This document shows positions 28,609 through 38,186 of a stretch of DNA of 64,000 bases, piece after piece; positions within the stretch are counted from its first letter, which is position 1; each line of letters begins with the position of its first letter. The DNA is taken from assembly GCF_000161835.1 (NCBI RefSeq), contig NZ_GG697169.2, positions 2,236,575 through 2,300,574 of the forward strand, in the 5' to 3' direction. This stretch comes from Thalassobium sp. R2A62. GTDB lineage: Bacteria > Pseudomonadota > Alphaproteobacteria > Rhodobacterales > Rhodobacteraceae. Under the pieces are notes generated by a model that was not told where the DNA came from, searched no databases, and was given only the letters and a program-made list of their open reading frames with translations. Made by a program: the position numbers and the translations under genes.

Positions 28609-29466
28609 CTATTTCTCGCTATCGACGAGGCCGCGGATAAACAGCCGTTGCATACTAACTACGACGATCACCGGAGGGATCATCGCAAGGATGGAGGTCG
28701 CCATGATTACTGGCCAATCGGCCACATCATCGCCTGACGGGAACATTTGTTTGATTCCCATGACAATCGTGTTCATCTCGGGGTCCGTCGTGATGAGCAG
28801 TGGCCAGAGGTATTGGTTCCAGCCATAGATGAACAAAATGACGAAAAGGGCCGCGACATTTGTGCGGCTCATCGGAACAACAATATCCCAAAAGAATCGC
28901 ATTGGGCTGGCACCATCGACGCGGGCAGCTTCTGCTAATTCGTCTGGGATCGTCAGGAAGAATTGTCGGAAAAGGAATGTAGCCGTAGCTGAGGCGATCA
29001 ATGGGAAGATCAGACCGCCGTAGCTATTGAGCATGCCGAACCCTGCGACGATCTCGTAGGTTGGGACAATTCGGACCTCAACCGGTAGCATAAGCGTCAG
29101 GAAGATCATCCAGAAGAAGATATTGCGCCCCGGAAAGCGGAAGTAAACAATGGCGAATGCGGAGAGAAGCGAAATGATGATTTTGCCAACTGCAATCCCG
29201 ATGGCCATCACGAGGCTGTTGAATAGCATTGTCGAGACAGGAACATTTACACCGGAAAACAAGGCCTTTGAGTAGTTTTCCCAAAGTTGATCGCCGGGCC
29301 AAAGCGGCATAGGAGGCTTGACGATTTCGGGTTGGGTGACGGTGGATGCGACGAATGCCAACCAAATCGGGAAAAAGATGATCAAAACGCCAAGGATCAT
29401 CATCACATGGCTAAGCCACAGACCGGCGCCACGTTTTTCGACCATGCCGTGTACTTCGCGAGCCAT
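28609..29466 (-). CDS. ugpE: sn-Glycerol-3-phosphate ABC transporter permease UgpE
   Basis: A 285-residue inner-membrane permease with about six helices. The cytoplasmic EAA loop that contacts the ATPase is [20 protein letters not shown]. It pairs with UgpA to form the channel. It overlaps ugpA by one base and is followed by ugpC after 2 bases, so the genes are strictly co-transcribed. Confidence 0.94.
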   Translation of the reverse strand: MAREVHGMVEKRGAGLWLSHVMMILGVLIIFFPIWLAFVASTVTQPEIVKPPMPLWPGDQLWENYSKALFSGVNVPVSTMLFNSLVMAIGIAVGKIIISLLSAFAIVYFRFPGRNIFFWMIFLTLMLPVEVRIVPTYEIVAGFGMLNSYGGLIFPLIASATATFLFRQFFLTIPDELAEAARVDGASPMRFFWDIVVPMSRTNVAALFVILFIYGWNQYLWPLLITTDPEMNTIVMGIKQMFPSGDDVADWPVIMATSILAMIPPVIVVVSMQRLFIRGLVDSEK

Positions 29467-30362
29467 CAGTAATGCACCCTTTTCTCGACGAACTTGAATT
29501 GGATGATGGTCAGCAAACCGACTACAAATAGTAGGATAACAGACTGTGCAGACGACGAACCGAGGTCCTGGCCAACGAACCCATCGGCAAACACTTTGTA
29601 AACCAGCACGGTTGTTGATTGTTGCGGGCCACCAGAGGTGATGGTGTGAATCACGCCAAAAGTTTCAAAGAAAGAGTAGACGACATTGACGACCAGCAAG
29701 AAGAAAGTTGTTGGCGAGAGCAATGGCAGGACAATCGTCCAGAATCTTTTCCAAAACCGTGCGCCATCGATCGCAGCAGCCTCGATCACGGAACGTGGGA
29801 CAGCTTGCAGGGCTGCGAAGAAGAACAAGAAGTTGTAGCTGATGCGCCCCCAAGCAGAGGCAACGACGACCAGCCCCATTGCCTCGCCCCCATTTAGCAC
29901 ATGGTTCCAGTCATAACTGAGATTGCCCAGATACCACGAAACGACACCCACGCGTGTATTGAACATGAAAAGCCACAGTACGCCTGCAATTGCGGGAGCC
30001 ACGGCGTAGGGCCAGATCAACATGGTACGGTAGACACCTGACCCTTTGATCAACCTGTCCGCCACAACGGCCAAAAACAAAGCTGGGATCATTGAACACA
30101 ACGTAACAAGGATAGAGAAGACCGCTGTTGTGACAAAAGACGCGCGGTAGAATTTGTCGCTCAGTAGAAATTCGAAATTGCCTAAGCCCACAAACTGAGA
30201 CGACAGGCCAAATGGGTCAGGGATAAACAGCGATTGCCAGATTGCTTGCCCTGCGGGGTAGAAAAAGAAGATTGCAGATATTACGACCTGCGGCGCGATT
30301 AAAAGCGCTGGAAGCAACCAACCGCGAAACGTGACGCGTTTTTCCAATGTCTGCCCCCTCAA
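29466..30362 (-). CDS. ugpA: sn-Glycerol-3-phosphate ABC transporter permease UgpA
   Basis: A 298-residue inner-membrane permease with six predicted helices and the EAA loop [21 protein letters not shown]-terminal [20 protein letters not shown] is a typical UgpA/MalF-like start. A strong hairpin lies between ugpB and this gene (30369-30393), immediately before its start, so its translation or message level is likely lower than that of ugpB. Confidence 0.94.
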   Translation of the reverse strand: MRGQTLEKRVTFRGWLLPALLIAPQVVISAIFFFYPAGQAIWQSLFIPDPFGLSSQFVGLGNFEFLLSDKFYRASFVTTAVFSILVTLCSMIPALFLAVVADRLIKGSGVYRTMLIWPYAVAPAIAGVLWLFMFNTRVGVVSWYLGNLSYDWNHVLNGGEAMGLVVVASAWGRISYNFLFFFAALQAVPRSVIEAAAIDGARFWKRFWTIVLPLLSPTTFFLLVVNVVYSFFETFGVIHTITSGGPQQSTTVLVYKVFADGFVGQDLGSSSAQSVILLFVVGLLTIIQFKFVEKRVHY

Positions 30363-30368
30363 TCTTTT

Positions 30369-30393
30369 CGGCGGGCCAAGATTAGGCCCGCCG
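30369..30393 (-). promoter_or_regulatory. Intercistronic hairpin between ugpB and ugpA
   Basis: CGGCGGGCC (30369-30377) and GGCCCGCCG (30385-30393) are perfect 9-base complements around an AAGATTA loop. No T-run follows on the minus strand, so it is more likely an mRNA-stabilising 3' end for ugpB than a full terminator. This would let the binding protein be made in excess over the permeases. Confidence 0.75.
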
Positions 30394-30404
30394 CCGTATT
30401 GCGT

Positions 30405-31715
30405 TTAGCGGTTCGCTTGCTCGAAGCGACGCAGCAACGCATCGCCACGTTCTTTGGCGCTATCCATTGCTTCCTGGGCCGTCTTGTCACCAGACCAGAT
30501 GCCCTCAAGTTCCTCGTCGATGATGCCGCGGATCTGGTCGAACGAGCCAAGACGCAAGCCGTTGGAATTGGCCGTTGTCGCATTTGCAGTCATCTGGATG
30601 ACGGCCACTTCGGTGCCGACGTTTTCTTCATAGAAACCGGATGCTTTGGTCGCGGCACTGGCCTCGGCCGTGATCGGCAAGTAACCCGTGTCTTGGTGCC
30701 ACTGCGCTTGCACGTCAGACGATGACAAGAAGCTCAGGAACTCGCCTGCGCCCTTATATTCATCAGCCTCATGACCTTCCATGACCCACAAAGATGCACC
30801 ACCAATGATGGTGTTCTGCGGGCTGTTGCCGACGCCTTCCCAGTAAGGAAGTGGACGTACGTCAAATTCAAACTCGGCCTCAGCCTTGATTCCAGCGTAA
30901 CCGGCAGAGCTTTCCGTAAACAGCGCACATTCGCCTGCGCGGAAGTTCGCGCCACCTTCATTGCGTCGACCAGTGTAAATGAATTTACCATCCTGCGCCC
31001 ATTGCCCCATGGCCGTCAGGTGCGCGACTTGCGCGGGGCCGTTAAGCATCAGCTCTGTGTCGAGACCGGCAAAGCCGTTGTCTTGGCTTGCGAATGGCAC
31101 GTCATGATACGCCGAGAAGTTCTCAAGGTGAATCCAGCTTTGCCATGCAGTAACAAGTGGGCATTCTTCGCCACCAGCTTTCAATGCGCCAAGTGCTGCA
31201 TCAACATTTTGCCAAGTGGACAAGTCCATATCTGGATCAACGCCAGCAGCTTCCATCGCATCACGGTTAACCCAAAGAACAGGTGTGGATGCGTTGAATG
31301 GCAAGGACAGCATGTCGCCTTCAGTCGACGTGTAATACCCTTTGACGGCACCGATGTAAGCGTCTTGGTCAAACGTCGCACCACTTGCTGCCATGACTTC
31401 GTGCATTGGGCGCACAGCGCCGCCAGCGGCCATCATTGTGGCTGTGCCAACTTCGAACACCATCAAGATATGTGGTTGCTCACCCGCGCGGAAAGCAGCG
31501 ATGCCGGAGTTCAATGTTTCGGAGTAGTTGCCCTTGTGACTTTGCACGACGACGTATTCGCTTTGGCTCGCATTGAAGTCTTCGACTTGTGCTGCGACCA
31601 GCTCCCCAAGGCGTCCGGTGAATGCGTGCCAAAATTGGACTTCGGTCTGCGCTGAAGCCGCTATTGGCGTCAGCATCGTGGATACGGCGAGAGCGCCGAT
31701 CAGTGACTTTTTCAT
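30405..31715 (-). CDS. ugpB: sn-Glycerol-3-phosphate periplasmic binding protein
   Basis: A 436-residue solute-binding protein from the ATG at 31715, with signal peptide MKKSLIGALAVSTMLTPIAASA and a GGGAGGAA ribosome site upstream. The mature start TEVQFWHAFTGRLGELVAAQ and later SLPFNASTPVLWVNRDAMEAAG match UgpB closely. It captures glycerol-3-phosphate or glycerophosphodiesters and delivers them to UgpAE. First gene of the operon; divergent from a LysR gene with a dyad-rich 176-base gap. The longer start at 31751 lacks a signal-peptide-like n-region and is rejected. Confidence 0.93.
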   Translation of the reverse strand: MKKSLIGALAVSTMLTPIAASAQTEVQFWHAFTGRLGELVAAQVEDFNASQSEYVVVQSHKGNYSETLNSGIAAFRAGEQPHILMVFEVGTATMMAAGGAVRPMHEVMAASGATFDQDAYIGAVKGYYTSTEGDMLSLPFNASTPVLWVNRDAMEAAGVDPDMDLSTWQNVDAALGALKAGGEECPLVTAWQSWIHLENFSAYHDVPFASQDNGFAGLDTELMLNGPAQVAHLTAMGQWAQDGKFIYTGRRNEGGANFRAGECALFTESSAGYAGIKAEAEFEFDVRPLPYWEGVGNSPQNTIIGGASLWVMEGHEADEYKGAGEFLSFLSSSDVQAQWHQDTGYLPITAEASAATKASGFYEENVGTEVAVIQMTANATTANSNGLRLGSFDQIRGIIDEELEGIWSGDKTAQEAMDSAKERGDALLRRFEQANR

Positions 31716-31816
31716 AGTTCCTCCCTTTGCACCATTTTGGCGCGTTGTCATGTGATGCTAAAGCGCAGCGCCCGCATCGGTTGTCAGACACCAGCAATAC
31801 AGCCTCTGAAACATAA

Positions 31817-31856
31817 TGCAAGGTGGTAAAATTCTTGCAATATATAACACAATATT
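31817..31856. promoter_or_regulatory. Candidate LysR operator between ugpB and the LysR gene
   Basis: TGCAAG (31817-31822) and CTTGCA (31834-31839) form a perfect dyad with an 11-base spacer, the usual size of a LysR recognition site. A second dyad AATAT-N8-ATATT follows at 31839-31856. Both lie in the gap between the divergent ugp operon and lysR gene, nearer the latter, as expected for an autoregulated activator. Confidence 0.55.
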
Positions 31857-31891
31857 ATGGACCTTTTACCTCCAACATGTGAAGTAGGGTC

Positions 31892-32806
31892 ATGAAAAAC
31901 AGACTTAGATTACGCCAATTCGAAGCGTTAATGGCCGTAATACAACATGGCAGTATAACACGTGCTGCAACAGAATTGGGTATCAGTCAGCCTGCCGTCA
32001 GTCGCCTTATCGCCGATCTGGGACGCAATTTAGGGTTTCCTTTGTTTGACCGTCGTGGCGGTCAATCTGTTCCAACGCAAGAAGTGAGATTTCTGCAGGC
32101 TGACATCCAGCGTGTTCTAGATTTGATGGAACAGATCGGCGAAGTCAGTCAAAGCATAACCGAACGCAAGGCCGGCCATATCAAAATCGCATGTTTGCCA
32201 GGCTTCGCAACCAGCCATCTTCCTGCGGTCGTCGCCCAGTTCTTAAAGGATCGACCGGGTATTGGCATTACAATTGAACCGGATCGTCCTGAGCGCATTT
32301 TGGAATGGATGATAGATGAACAGTTCGACTTTGGTATTACAGACGGTTTCCGCGGGCATTCTGCAGTCATCGGCCAAGATATTTACATGCAAACGGTCTG
32401 CATCTTTCCAGATGGTCACCGTTTAGGCCGTTATTCGGAAATAACACCTACCTTGTTGGCGGGTGAGAAAATTATTCACACACGCCGTGACAGTGACTTT
32501 TTTAAGAGCCTCGACAGTGCCTTTCTTGCAGAGGGCACGACATTGAAGACGCTCGTCGAAACACGTCAATTCACTGCTGCCTGTGAGTTGGTAGCCAACG
32601 GGCTAGGTGTCGCGATTGTTAGTAAGTTGGATGCTATGAAGTTTGCCGATCTGAATGTTCAGATTAGGCCGTTCCTACCCGCAATCTCACACCGACTTTC
32701 ACTCGTTCGGCCAACTTTCAAACAACCGTCGGCCATTACGCTAGAATTCATTGACGCCTTTGCGACGAGCCTGATTCCGTTTCAGACAGAATCCCCCAGC
32801 TCGTAG
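31892..32806 (+). CDS. LysR-family transcriptional regulator, probably of the ugp operon
   Basis: A 304-residue LTTR. The N-terminal helix-turn-helix is RLRQFEALMAVIQHGSITRAATELGISQPAVSRLIADLG; the rest is a type 2 periplasmic-binding-like effector domain starting at GHIKIACLPGFATSHLPAVV. It is divergent from ugpBAEC, so it most likely controls it, with glycerol-3-phosphate or a related compound as effector (inference from position). The effector-pocket specificity cannot be read from the sequence. Confidence 0.9.
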   Translation: MKNRLRLRQFEALMAVIQHGSITRAATELGISQPAVSRLIADLGRNLGFPLFDRRGGQSVPTQEVRFLQADIQRVLDLMEQIGEVSQSITERKAGHIKIACLPGFATSHLPAVVAQFLKDRPGIGITIEPDRPERILEWMIDEQFDFGITDGFRGHSAVIGQDIYMQTVCIFPDGHRLGRYSEITPTLLAGEKIIHTRRDSDFFKSLDSAFLAEGTTLKTLVETRQFTAACELVANGLGVAIVSKLDAMKFADLNVQIRPFLPAISHRLSLVRPTFKQPSAITLEFIDAFATSLIPFQTESPSS

Positions 32807-33551
32807 GCCGTTAGGAAACCAGTCGTATCCTATGGCTTCGCAATCTAACCTGTGGTGCTCTGCCTTATAATCAATGGTAGGACATTTTGAGTTTAAAGCT
32901 TAAGCGGATATTTGACGACCGAGCTCGAACGGCAGCAATGCCGAACTCGGACATGTCTAAATGCAGCGCTACCCCTTCAATGTCGGCTTTCGGGAAACTG
33001 CGTTGCAGCAACCGGCTAATTCGTGAAGGTCCGGTATGGGCCGTGATCTCGGAGTCAGATTTGTCTCTTTCCCGAAAGCGGGCTTTAGCCGCGCGGCAGA
33101 AAGCCGGTAAAGTGGGCTCATTTCTGCCATTCCCTGCACTTTGGTTGAATGTCCGCTCAGACCCGGAAGTGACCGGTTTGCACGCAGCACGGAGCATTGC
33201 AATCTGGCGCGCAGAGTTATGGCTCAATTGGCGCAATCTTATGCGCCCAGTAAGTCTCTCAAGTCATTGATATCTCGCGAGCGAGACTCAACGTTACGCG
33301 CTTCCCTACATCCCTGTCTTTCGCGTCTGGCGTGGGTTGGATCATGCGTGATCTTCAGGATTTGGTCCGTGAAAATCGCCTCATAATTTTCGGAAACGCT
33401 TCTGGAAATGTCCCAACAGCGAGGCTGTTTGAACGAAGAGAAGAGCTTTTCAACAGAATGCACTGGGTCCACTCAATTCTGTTTCGTTCCGAATTTAGTT
33501 CCGGTTGATAAATTTCCCCCAATCAATGCCGCTCTAATATGCTGTTATTTA
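32807..33551. other. Long gene-free stretch with a 12-base inverted repeat
   Basis: About 745 bases between the LysR gene and tRNA-Arg. The open frames seen (for example 32871-33236 minus, 32887-33270 plus) have no recognisable domains. GCTTTCGGGAAA (32986-32997) and TTTCCCGAAAGC (33068-33079) are perfect inverted copies with 70 bases between. Related CGGACATTC/TGTCCGC-like words occur in the same stretch. It may be a degenerate repeat element or decayed gene; nothing firmer can be said. Confidence 0.45.
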
Positions 33552-33628
33552 TGGTGACCCCGGCAGGATTCGAACCTGCAACCTGCCCCTTAGGAGGGGG
33601 CTGCTCTATCCAGTTGAGCCACGGGGCC
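33552..33628 (-). tRNA. tRNA-Arg (anticodon CCT)
   Basis: Read on the minus strand the 77-base cloverleaf starts GGCCCCG and ends CGGGGTC-A-CCA with CCA encoded. The anticodon stem GCCCC/GGGGC encloses loop CTCCTAA, giving anticodon CCT for AGG codons. The T arm has GGTTCGAATCC. One G-T pair occurs in the acceptor stem. Confidence 0.95.
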
Positions 33629-33733
33629 TAGAAACCGTATTGTCGCCACAAACGATGGCTTGCGCAACCCTTGGACATAGACGCTAACTCGCGGTATCAA
33701 GGTTTCAATATTTGAACTTTAGGACGACAGACT

Positions 33734-34762
33734 GTGGCACCACGCACCAAACGCCCCCTGACACTTCGCGACGTATCTGAGGCGTCTGGCGTCAGTGAGA
33801 TGACCGTCAGCCGCGTTTTGCGAAACAAAGGCGACGTCTCGGAAGCAACCCGTTCCAAGGTTCTGACCGCCGCAAAAGAGCTGGGTTATGTACCCAACAA
33901 GATTGCAGGTGCGCTGGCGTCGCAGCGGGTGAACCTTGTCGCTGTCATCATCCCATCATTGGGAAACATGGTCTTTCCCGAGGTGCTATCTGGCATTTCA
34001 GAGACGCTGGAAAACACGGGCCTTCAACCTGTCGTGGGCGTGACTGACTATCTTCCAGAAAAGGAAGAAAAGGTCCTATACGAGATGCTGTCGTGGCGTC
34101 CTTCTGGTGTGATCATTGCTGGACTAGAGCATTCCGATGCCTCGCGTGCGATGATGCAGGGCGCTGAAATCCCGGTTGTAGAAATCATGGACGTTGATGG
34201 CGAACCCGTTGACGCTTGTGTAGGGATTTCGCATCGGCGAGCTGGACGCATGATGGCTGAGGCGCTGCTAGAGAACGGATATGAACGCATTGGGTTTATG
34301 GGCACCAAAATGCCGCTGGACCACCGCGCGCGCAAACGCTTCGAGGGTCTAACCGAACGGTTGGCAAAGGGCGGTGTCGAGGTCGCGGATCAAGAATTTT
34401 ACTCTGGCGGCTCGGCCCTCGCAAAGGGCCGCGAAATGACTGCGGCCATGCTAGAGCGGACGCCGGACTTGGATTTCCTGTATTTCTCGAACGATATGAT
34501 TGGCGCAGGTGGGATGCTCTATCTCCAAGAGAAAGGCATCGATGTCCCGACCCAAGTTGGCCTCGCTGGCTTTAACGGCGTTGAGCTGTTGCAGGGTCTG
34601 CCGACCCGACTTGCTACAATGGATGCATGTCGCCGTGAAATCGGGATCAAAGCGGCCGGGATTGTCGCGGCGCGATCTGCGACGGACACCGATCAAGGTG
34701 GCGGTGAAAGGGTCGAACTCACCCCAACGCTGGAACACGGCGATACCCTGACCCGCGAATGA
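33734..34762 (+). CDS. LacI/GalR-family repressor
   Basis: A 342-residue regulator starting at a GTG. The N-terminal helix-turn-helix with hinge is LTLRDVSEASGVSEMTVSRVLRNKGDVSEATRSKVLTAA and GYVPNKIAGALASQR. The rest is a periplasmic-binding-protein-like effector domain (LVAVIIPSLGNMVFPEVLSG, YFSNDMIGAGGMLYLQEKG). It resembles gluconate-type (GntR) LacI regulators, but no sugar-acid genes adjoin, so its targets are unknown. Its stop overlaps the next gene's ATG (ATGA). Confidence 0.9.
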   Translation: MAPRTKRPLTLRDVSEASGVSEMTVSRVLRNKGDVSEATRSKVLTAAKELGYVPNKIAGALASQRVNLVAVIIPSLGNMVFPEVLSGISETLENTGLQPVVGVTDYLPEKEEKVLYEMLSWRPSGVIIAGLEHSDASRAMMQGAEIPVVEIMDVDGEPVDACVGISHRRAGRMMAEALLENGYERIGFMGTKMPLDHRARKRFEGLTERLAKGGVEVADQEFYSGGSALAKGREMTAAMLERTPDLDFLYFSNDMIGAGGMLYLQEKGIDVPTQVGLAGFNGVELLQGLPTRLATMDACRREIGIKAAGIVAARSATDTDQGGGERVELTPTLEHGDTLTRE

Positions 34763-35983
34763 CGCCCCGCCCTATTCTACGGAACAAAGACGCACGACAC
34801 CTGTTTCTGCACAAACACGCTTTTGCAGAGGCGCCACTTGGGCCATCGACCGGCGCTGATCTGACTGCGTTGATCGAACTTATCGGCTTTGTCCAACTCG
34901 ACAGCATCAACACGCTAGAGCGTGCGCATCATATGATCCTGTTCGCGCGCAGACAGTCATACCGACCAGCGAACCTAGCCAAGATCCATGACCACGATCA
35001 CAGCCTCTTTGAGCATTGGACACATGACGCCAGCGTCATTCCAACGCAGTTCTATTCCCATTGGCAACTGCGGTTCCGACGGGACGTCAAAAAACTTAGC
35101 AAGCAGTGGAAGATTTGGCGATGTGAGGGGTTCGAAGAACGGTTAGAAATCGTTCCGCCAACAAATCGCCGATGATGGTCCCTGTTGTTCTGGAGACGTC
35201 GGAAGAGACGAGAAGAAGGGATCAGGCGGTTGGTGGGATTGGCACCCATCTAAAACCGCATTGAAATACTTGTGGAGGTCAGGGGCGTTGACCGTATGCC
35301 ACCGCGAGAATTTCAAAAAATTCTATGACCTCACGGAAAACGTATTGGACGGCACGGTCACGTCTCTTGAGCCGTCAGAGGCTGAGAGCATCGATTGGTT
35401 GTGCAGCAATGCGCTAGACCGGCTAGGCTTTGCAACACCGGCAGAAATATCTTCGTTCTGGGATACCGTGACAAGTCCAGAGGCGCGCGCATGGTGTGCA
35501 GCCGAGTTAGACGCGGGACGGATCATCGAGATAGATGTTGAGAGTACCGACAAATCCCTGCGAACTCACTTCGCACGACCAGACGTTTTTGAACAGGCCG
35601 CAGCAGCACCCAAACCCCCTGCTCGGGTTCGCATATTGTCGCCGTTTGACCCAGCGTTGCGAGACCGCAAGCGTGCCGAACGCTTGTTTGGCTTTCAGTA
35701 TCGGATCGAAGTGTTTGTCCCTGCTGCAAAACGGCAATACGGCTGCTACGTCTTTCCAGTGATGGAGGGTGATCGCCTGATCGGGCGGATTGATGCAAAC
35801 GCCCCGGCAACAGGCGAGACCCTGAACGTGACCGCATTTTGGCCAGAGCTGACTGTAAAAATGACACCGCCCCGAACCCAAAGGCTCGAGGCGGAGATCG
35901 CGAGGTATGTCAGGTTCACTAACAAATCTCATGCGGTCTATGCGGACGATTGGATCCGCCCGCATGACCCATTTTGCGGTTAG
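34759..35983 (+). pseudogene. YcaQ/AlkZ-like winged-helix (HTH_42) protein, frameshifted
   Basis: Two frames together give a near-full-length member of the winged-helix DNA glycosylase-like family. Frame 1 from 34759 (GFVQLDSINTLERAHHMILFARR, HDHSLFEHWTHDASVIP) runs to a stop at about 35173. Frame 2 carries the rest: IADDG, DEKKGSGGWWDWHPSKTA, YLWRSGALTVCHRENF and to the end (HDPFCG). The shift lies between about 35150 and 35165, where the frame-2 reading ADDG begins. In E. coli YcaQ/AlkZ unhooks interstrand crosslinks. The QxD-like motif VQLDSIN is retained. It overlaps lacI by 4 bases and convergent dctM by 4 bases. Confidence 0.85.
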
Positions 35984-37398
35984 TTCATGATGATCTCTGG
36001 TCCCATCAACATGTTGGGCAGATAGGTCGAGATCGACGGGATGTAGGTGACCATAATTAGGAACACCAACAGCACGCAGAGGAACGGCAGCGACGCGCGC
36101 ACAACGCTCATCATCGGCATTCCAGCGACACCCGACGTCACAAAGAGGTTCAGACCCACCGGCGGCGTAATCATGCCGATCTCCATGTTCACGACCATGA
36201 TGATCCCGAGGTGAATAGGATCAATGCCCAGTTCAATGGCAATCGGGAACACCAGCGGTGCAACGATGACCAGCAAACCCGAAGGTTCCATAAACTGACC
36301 ACCGATCAACAGGATCACGTTGACGATGATCAAGAATATCACTGGACCAAAGTTCGCCGACAGCATCGCCGTGGCGATATGCTGTGGGATCTGCTCTTCG
36401 GTCAGTACGTGCTTTAGGATCAACGCGTTCGCAATCACGAACATCAACGTCACCGTCAGCTTGCCTGCATCAAACAACGTCTGACGTGTGTCGCGGTCAA
36501 ACCACGCTGTAACCAACGCCCAAGGCGCCTGAAACACCGTCCGTTTGGCGTGGCCGTCCCGTTCGGACAATGGACCCATGTCGCGATAGACAAAACACGC
36601 AACAAGGAACGCATAGACGGACGCCACAGCGGCAGCTTCGGTTGGGGTAAAGATCGCGGATTCTTTGTAGAGACCCAGCTCAGACGAATACCAAGGGTAG
36701 CCGTAGATGCCGATCATAATGATGACGATTAGGAACAGACCCCAAAACGCTTCGCGGAAGGACCGAAACACTTCGCGGAAACCGACCCACTCACCTGCTG
36801 GCATATTTTTGATCCGCGCAAAGATGTAGATGGTGATCATCAACATCGTGCCCGCCATGATGCCCGGGATCACACCAGCCAAGAACATCCGACCAACCGA
36901 GACATCAACTGAGGCCGCATAAACAACCATCACGATGGATGGCGGGATCAAAATGCCCAAAGTACCCGCGTTACAGATTACGCCCGCGGCGAATTCCTTG
37001 GTATATCCGGCTTGCTTCATCGCGGCGATTACGATCGAACCGATCGCCACAACAGTCGCCGGTGACGAACCGGACAAAGCCGCAAACATCATACAGGCCA
37101 GAACACCCGCAATCGCAAGGCCGCCGCGCAAATGGCCCACACAGGCAATCGCGAACCGCACGATTCTGCGCGCCACTCCCCCCGTCGACATAAACGTCGA
37201 GGCGAGGATAAAGAACGGGATCGCAAGTAGCGTAAAGTGACCCGCGAATGCCTCAAACAATGTTTGGGCAATTGACGCCATCGAGCTGTCCGAGAACCAC
37301 AACAGGAACAGAACTGACGATAGGCCCAAGGAGAACGCGATTGGCACACCAATCAGCATCAGCCCCACAACGAGACCAAAGAGAAGAATGATTTCCAT
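35980..37398 (-). CDS. dctM: TRAP transporter large permease DctM
   Basis: A 472-residue membrane protein with about 12 helices, the ion-coupled translocation subunit of a TRAP importer. Diagnostic segments are ALSGSSPATVVAIGSIVIAAMK, AGTLGILIPPSIVMVVYA and MGMITPPVGLNLFV-like IGMITPPVGLNLFV. It is 12-helix DctM without DctQ fusion. It starts at the base where dctQ ends (37398), so the two are coupled. Confidence 0.94.
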   Translation of the reverse strand: MEIILLFGLVVGLMLIGVPIAFSLGLSSVLFLLWFSDSSMASIAQTLFEAFAGHFTLLAIPFFILASTFMSTGGVARRIVRFAIACVGHLRGGLAIAGVLACMMFAALSGSSPATVVAIGSIVIAAMKQAGYTKEFAAGVICNAGTLGILIPPSIVMVVYAASVDVSVGRMFLAGVIPGIMAGTMLMITIYIFARIKNMPAGEWVGFREVFRSFREAFWGLFLIVIIMIGIYGYPWYSSELGLYKESAIFTPTEAAAVASVYAFLVACFVYRDMGPLSERDGHAKRTVFQAPWALVTAWFDRDTRQTLFDAGKLTVTLMFVIANALILKHVLTEEQIPQHIATAMLSANFGPVIFLIIVNVILLIGGQFMEPSGLLVIVAPLVFPIAIELGIDPIHLGIIMVVNMEIGMITPPVGLNLFVTSGVAGMPMMSVVRASLPFLCVLLVFLIMVTYIPSISTYLPNMLMGPEIIMN

Positions 37399-38108
37399 TA
37401 GTTCGATCCCTTGTTGATCGCGTCAGATGCAGCCGCGATGTCTTCTTCTTCGACTTCATGGCCGACGATCATCATGCTGATTTTTCCGGTGTACATGGCA
37501 TAGGCCGCTTGCAACGTCCGCAGCAGCAGCAATGCCATAGACAACGGCATGATTAGATACGGCACAAGGCGCGGAATTTTTTCGTATTCAATGCCGTCGT
37601 TGAACACATCTGACAACCAGCCCAACCAGCTGGGAACAGGGATGTCGTTGGTTTCATACCAACCTTGGCCGCGGTACTTGTCTTCAAAGCCAAGCGGGAA
37701 CCAACGGGCGATGTTCGGGCTTTCGAACATCCATTCTGGGTTCTCACCCTTGAACTTGGGGAGGTTGGCAAAGTTTGCCCAGTAGTCCCAAGCGCCTTTG
37801 GTCAGCAACATCGCAAAGATCACACAGGCGACAGCCGCGATCAGCCCCATAGTCCGGCGCGCGTGGGGGCTTACGGTATTAATGATGGCATCAACACCCA
37901 GATGTGCTGTGGTTTTGACGGCATAAGACGCCCCCAACAGCACGAGCCACGCGAACATGAACACCGTCAGTTCCAAAGCCCACAAAATATTTGAATTGAA
38001 CGCATAGCGCGCGACCACATTGGCAAATGTCAAAAGGGTCATACACCCCAAGAGCACCGCAATGATCGTTTCTTCTATGCTGTCGATGACGGACTTTGTC
38101 CCAGACAT
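37398..38108 (-). CDS. dctQ: TRAP transporter small permease DctQ
   Basis: A 236-residue membrane protein, longer than typical DctQ (about 170) because of a roughly 80-residue insertion in the periplasmic loop (WEYWANFANLPKF-like region WDYWANFANLPKF to YEKIPRLVPYLIMP). Four helices are recognisable, e.g. IAVLLGCMTLLTFANVVARYA and MPLSMALLLLRTLQAAYAM. The ATG at 38108 has a GGGAGAGGG ribosome site; a TTG at 38123 is rejected. A hairpin with a T-run separates it from dctP. Confidence 0.9.
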   Translation of the reverse strand: MSGTKSVIDSIEETIIAVLLGCMTLLTFANVVARYAFNSNILWALELTVFMFAWLVLLGASYAVKTTAHLGVDAIINTVSPHARRTMGLIAAVACVIFAMLLTKGAWDYWANFANLPKFKGENPEWMFESPNIARWFPLGFEDKYRGQGWYETNDIPVPSWLGWLSDVFNDGIEYEKIPRLVPYLIMPLSMALLLLRTLQAAYAMYTGKISMMIVGHEVEEEDIAAASDAINKGSN

Positions 38109-38133
38109 CGGCCCTCTCCCCAAGAAACGTGTA

Positions 38134-38169
38134 TCAAAAAGGCGCGCCCAGCATGGCCGAGCGCGCCTT
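38134..38169 (-). terminator. Attenuating hairpin between dctP and dctQ
   Basis: On the minus strand AAGGCGCGC (38169-38161) pairs with GCGCGCCTT (38147-38139) around a 13-base loop and is followed by TTTTTG. It sits 18 bases after the dctP stop and upstream of the dctQ ribosome site. It probably terminates part of the transcripts, giving more binding protein than permease. Confidence 0.82.
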
Positions 38170-38186
38170 CTTTTGGATCAATCGAT

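Noticed and set aside
32871-33236. A 121-residue minus-strand protein in the LysR-tRNA gap
   Set aside because: No recognisable domain and composition unlike neighbouring genes; more likely chance.
33552-33628. tRNA-Arg as an integration site for a genomic island
   Set aside because: No repeat of the tRNA 3' end and no integrase gene is seen on either side.
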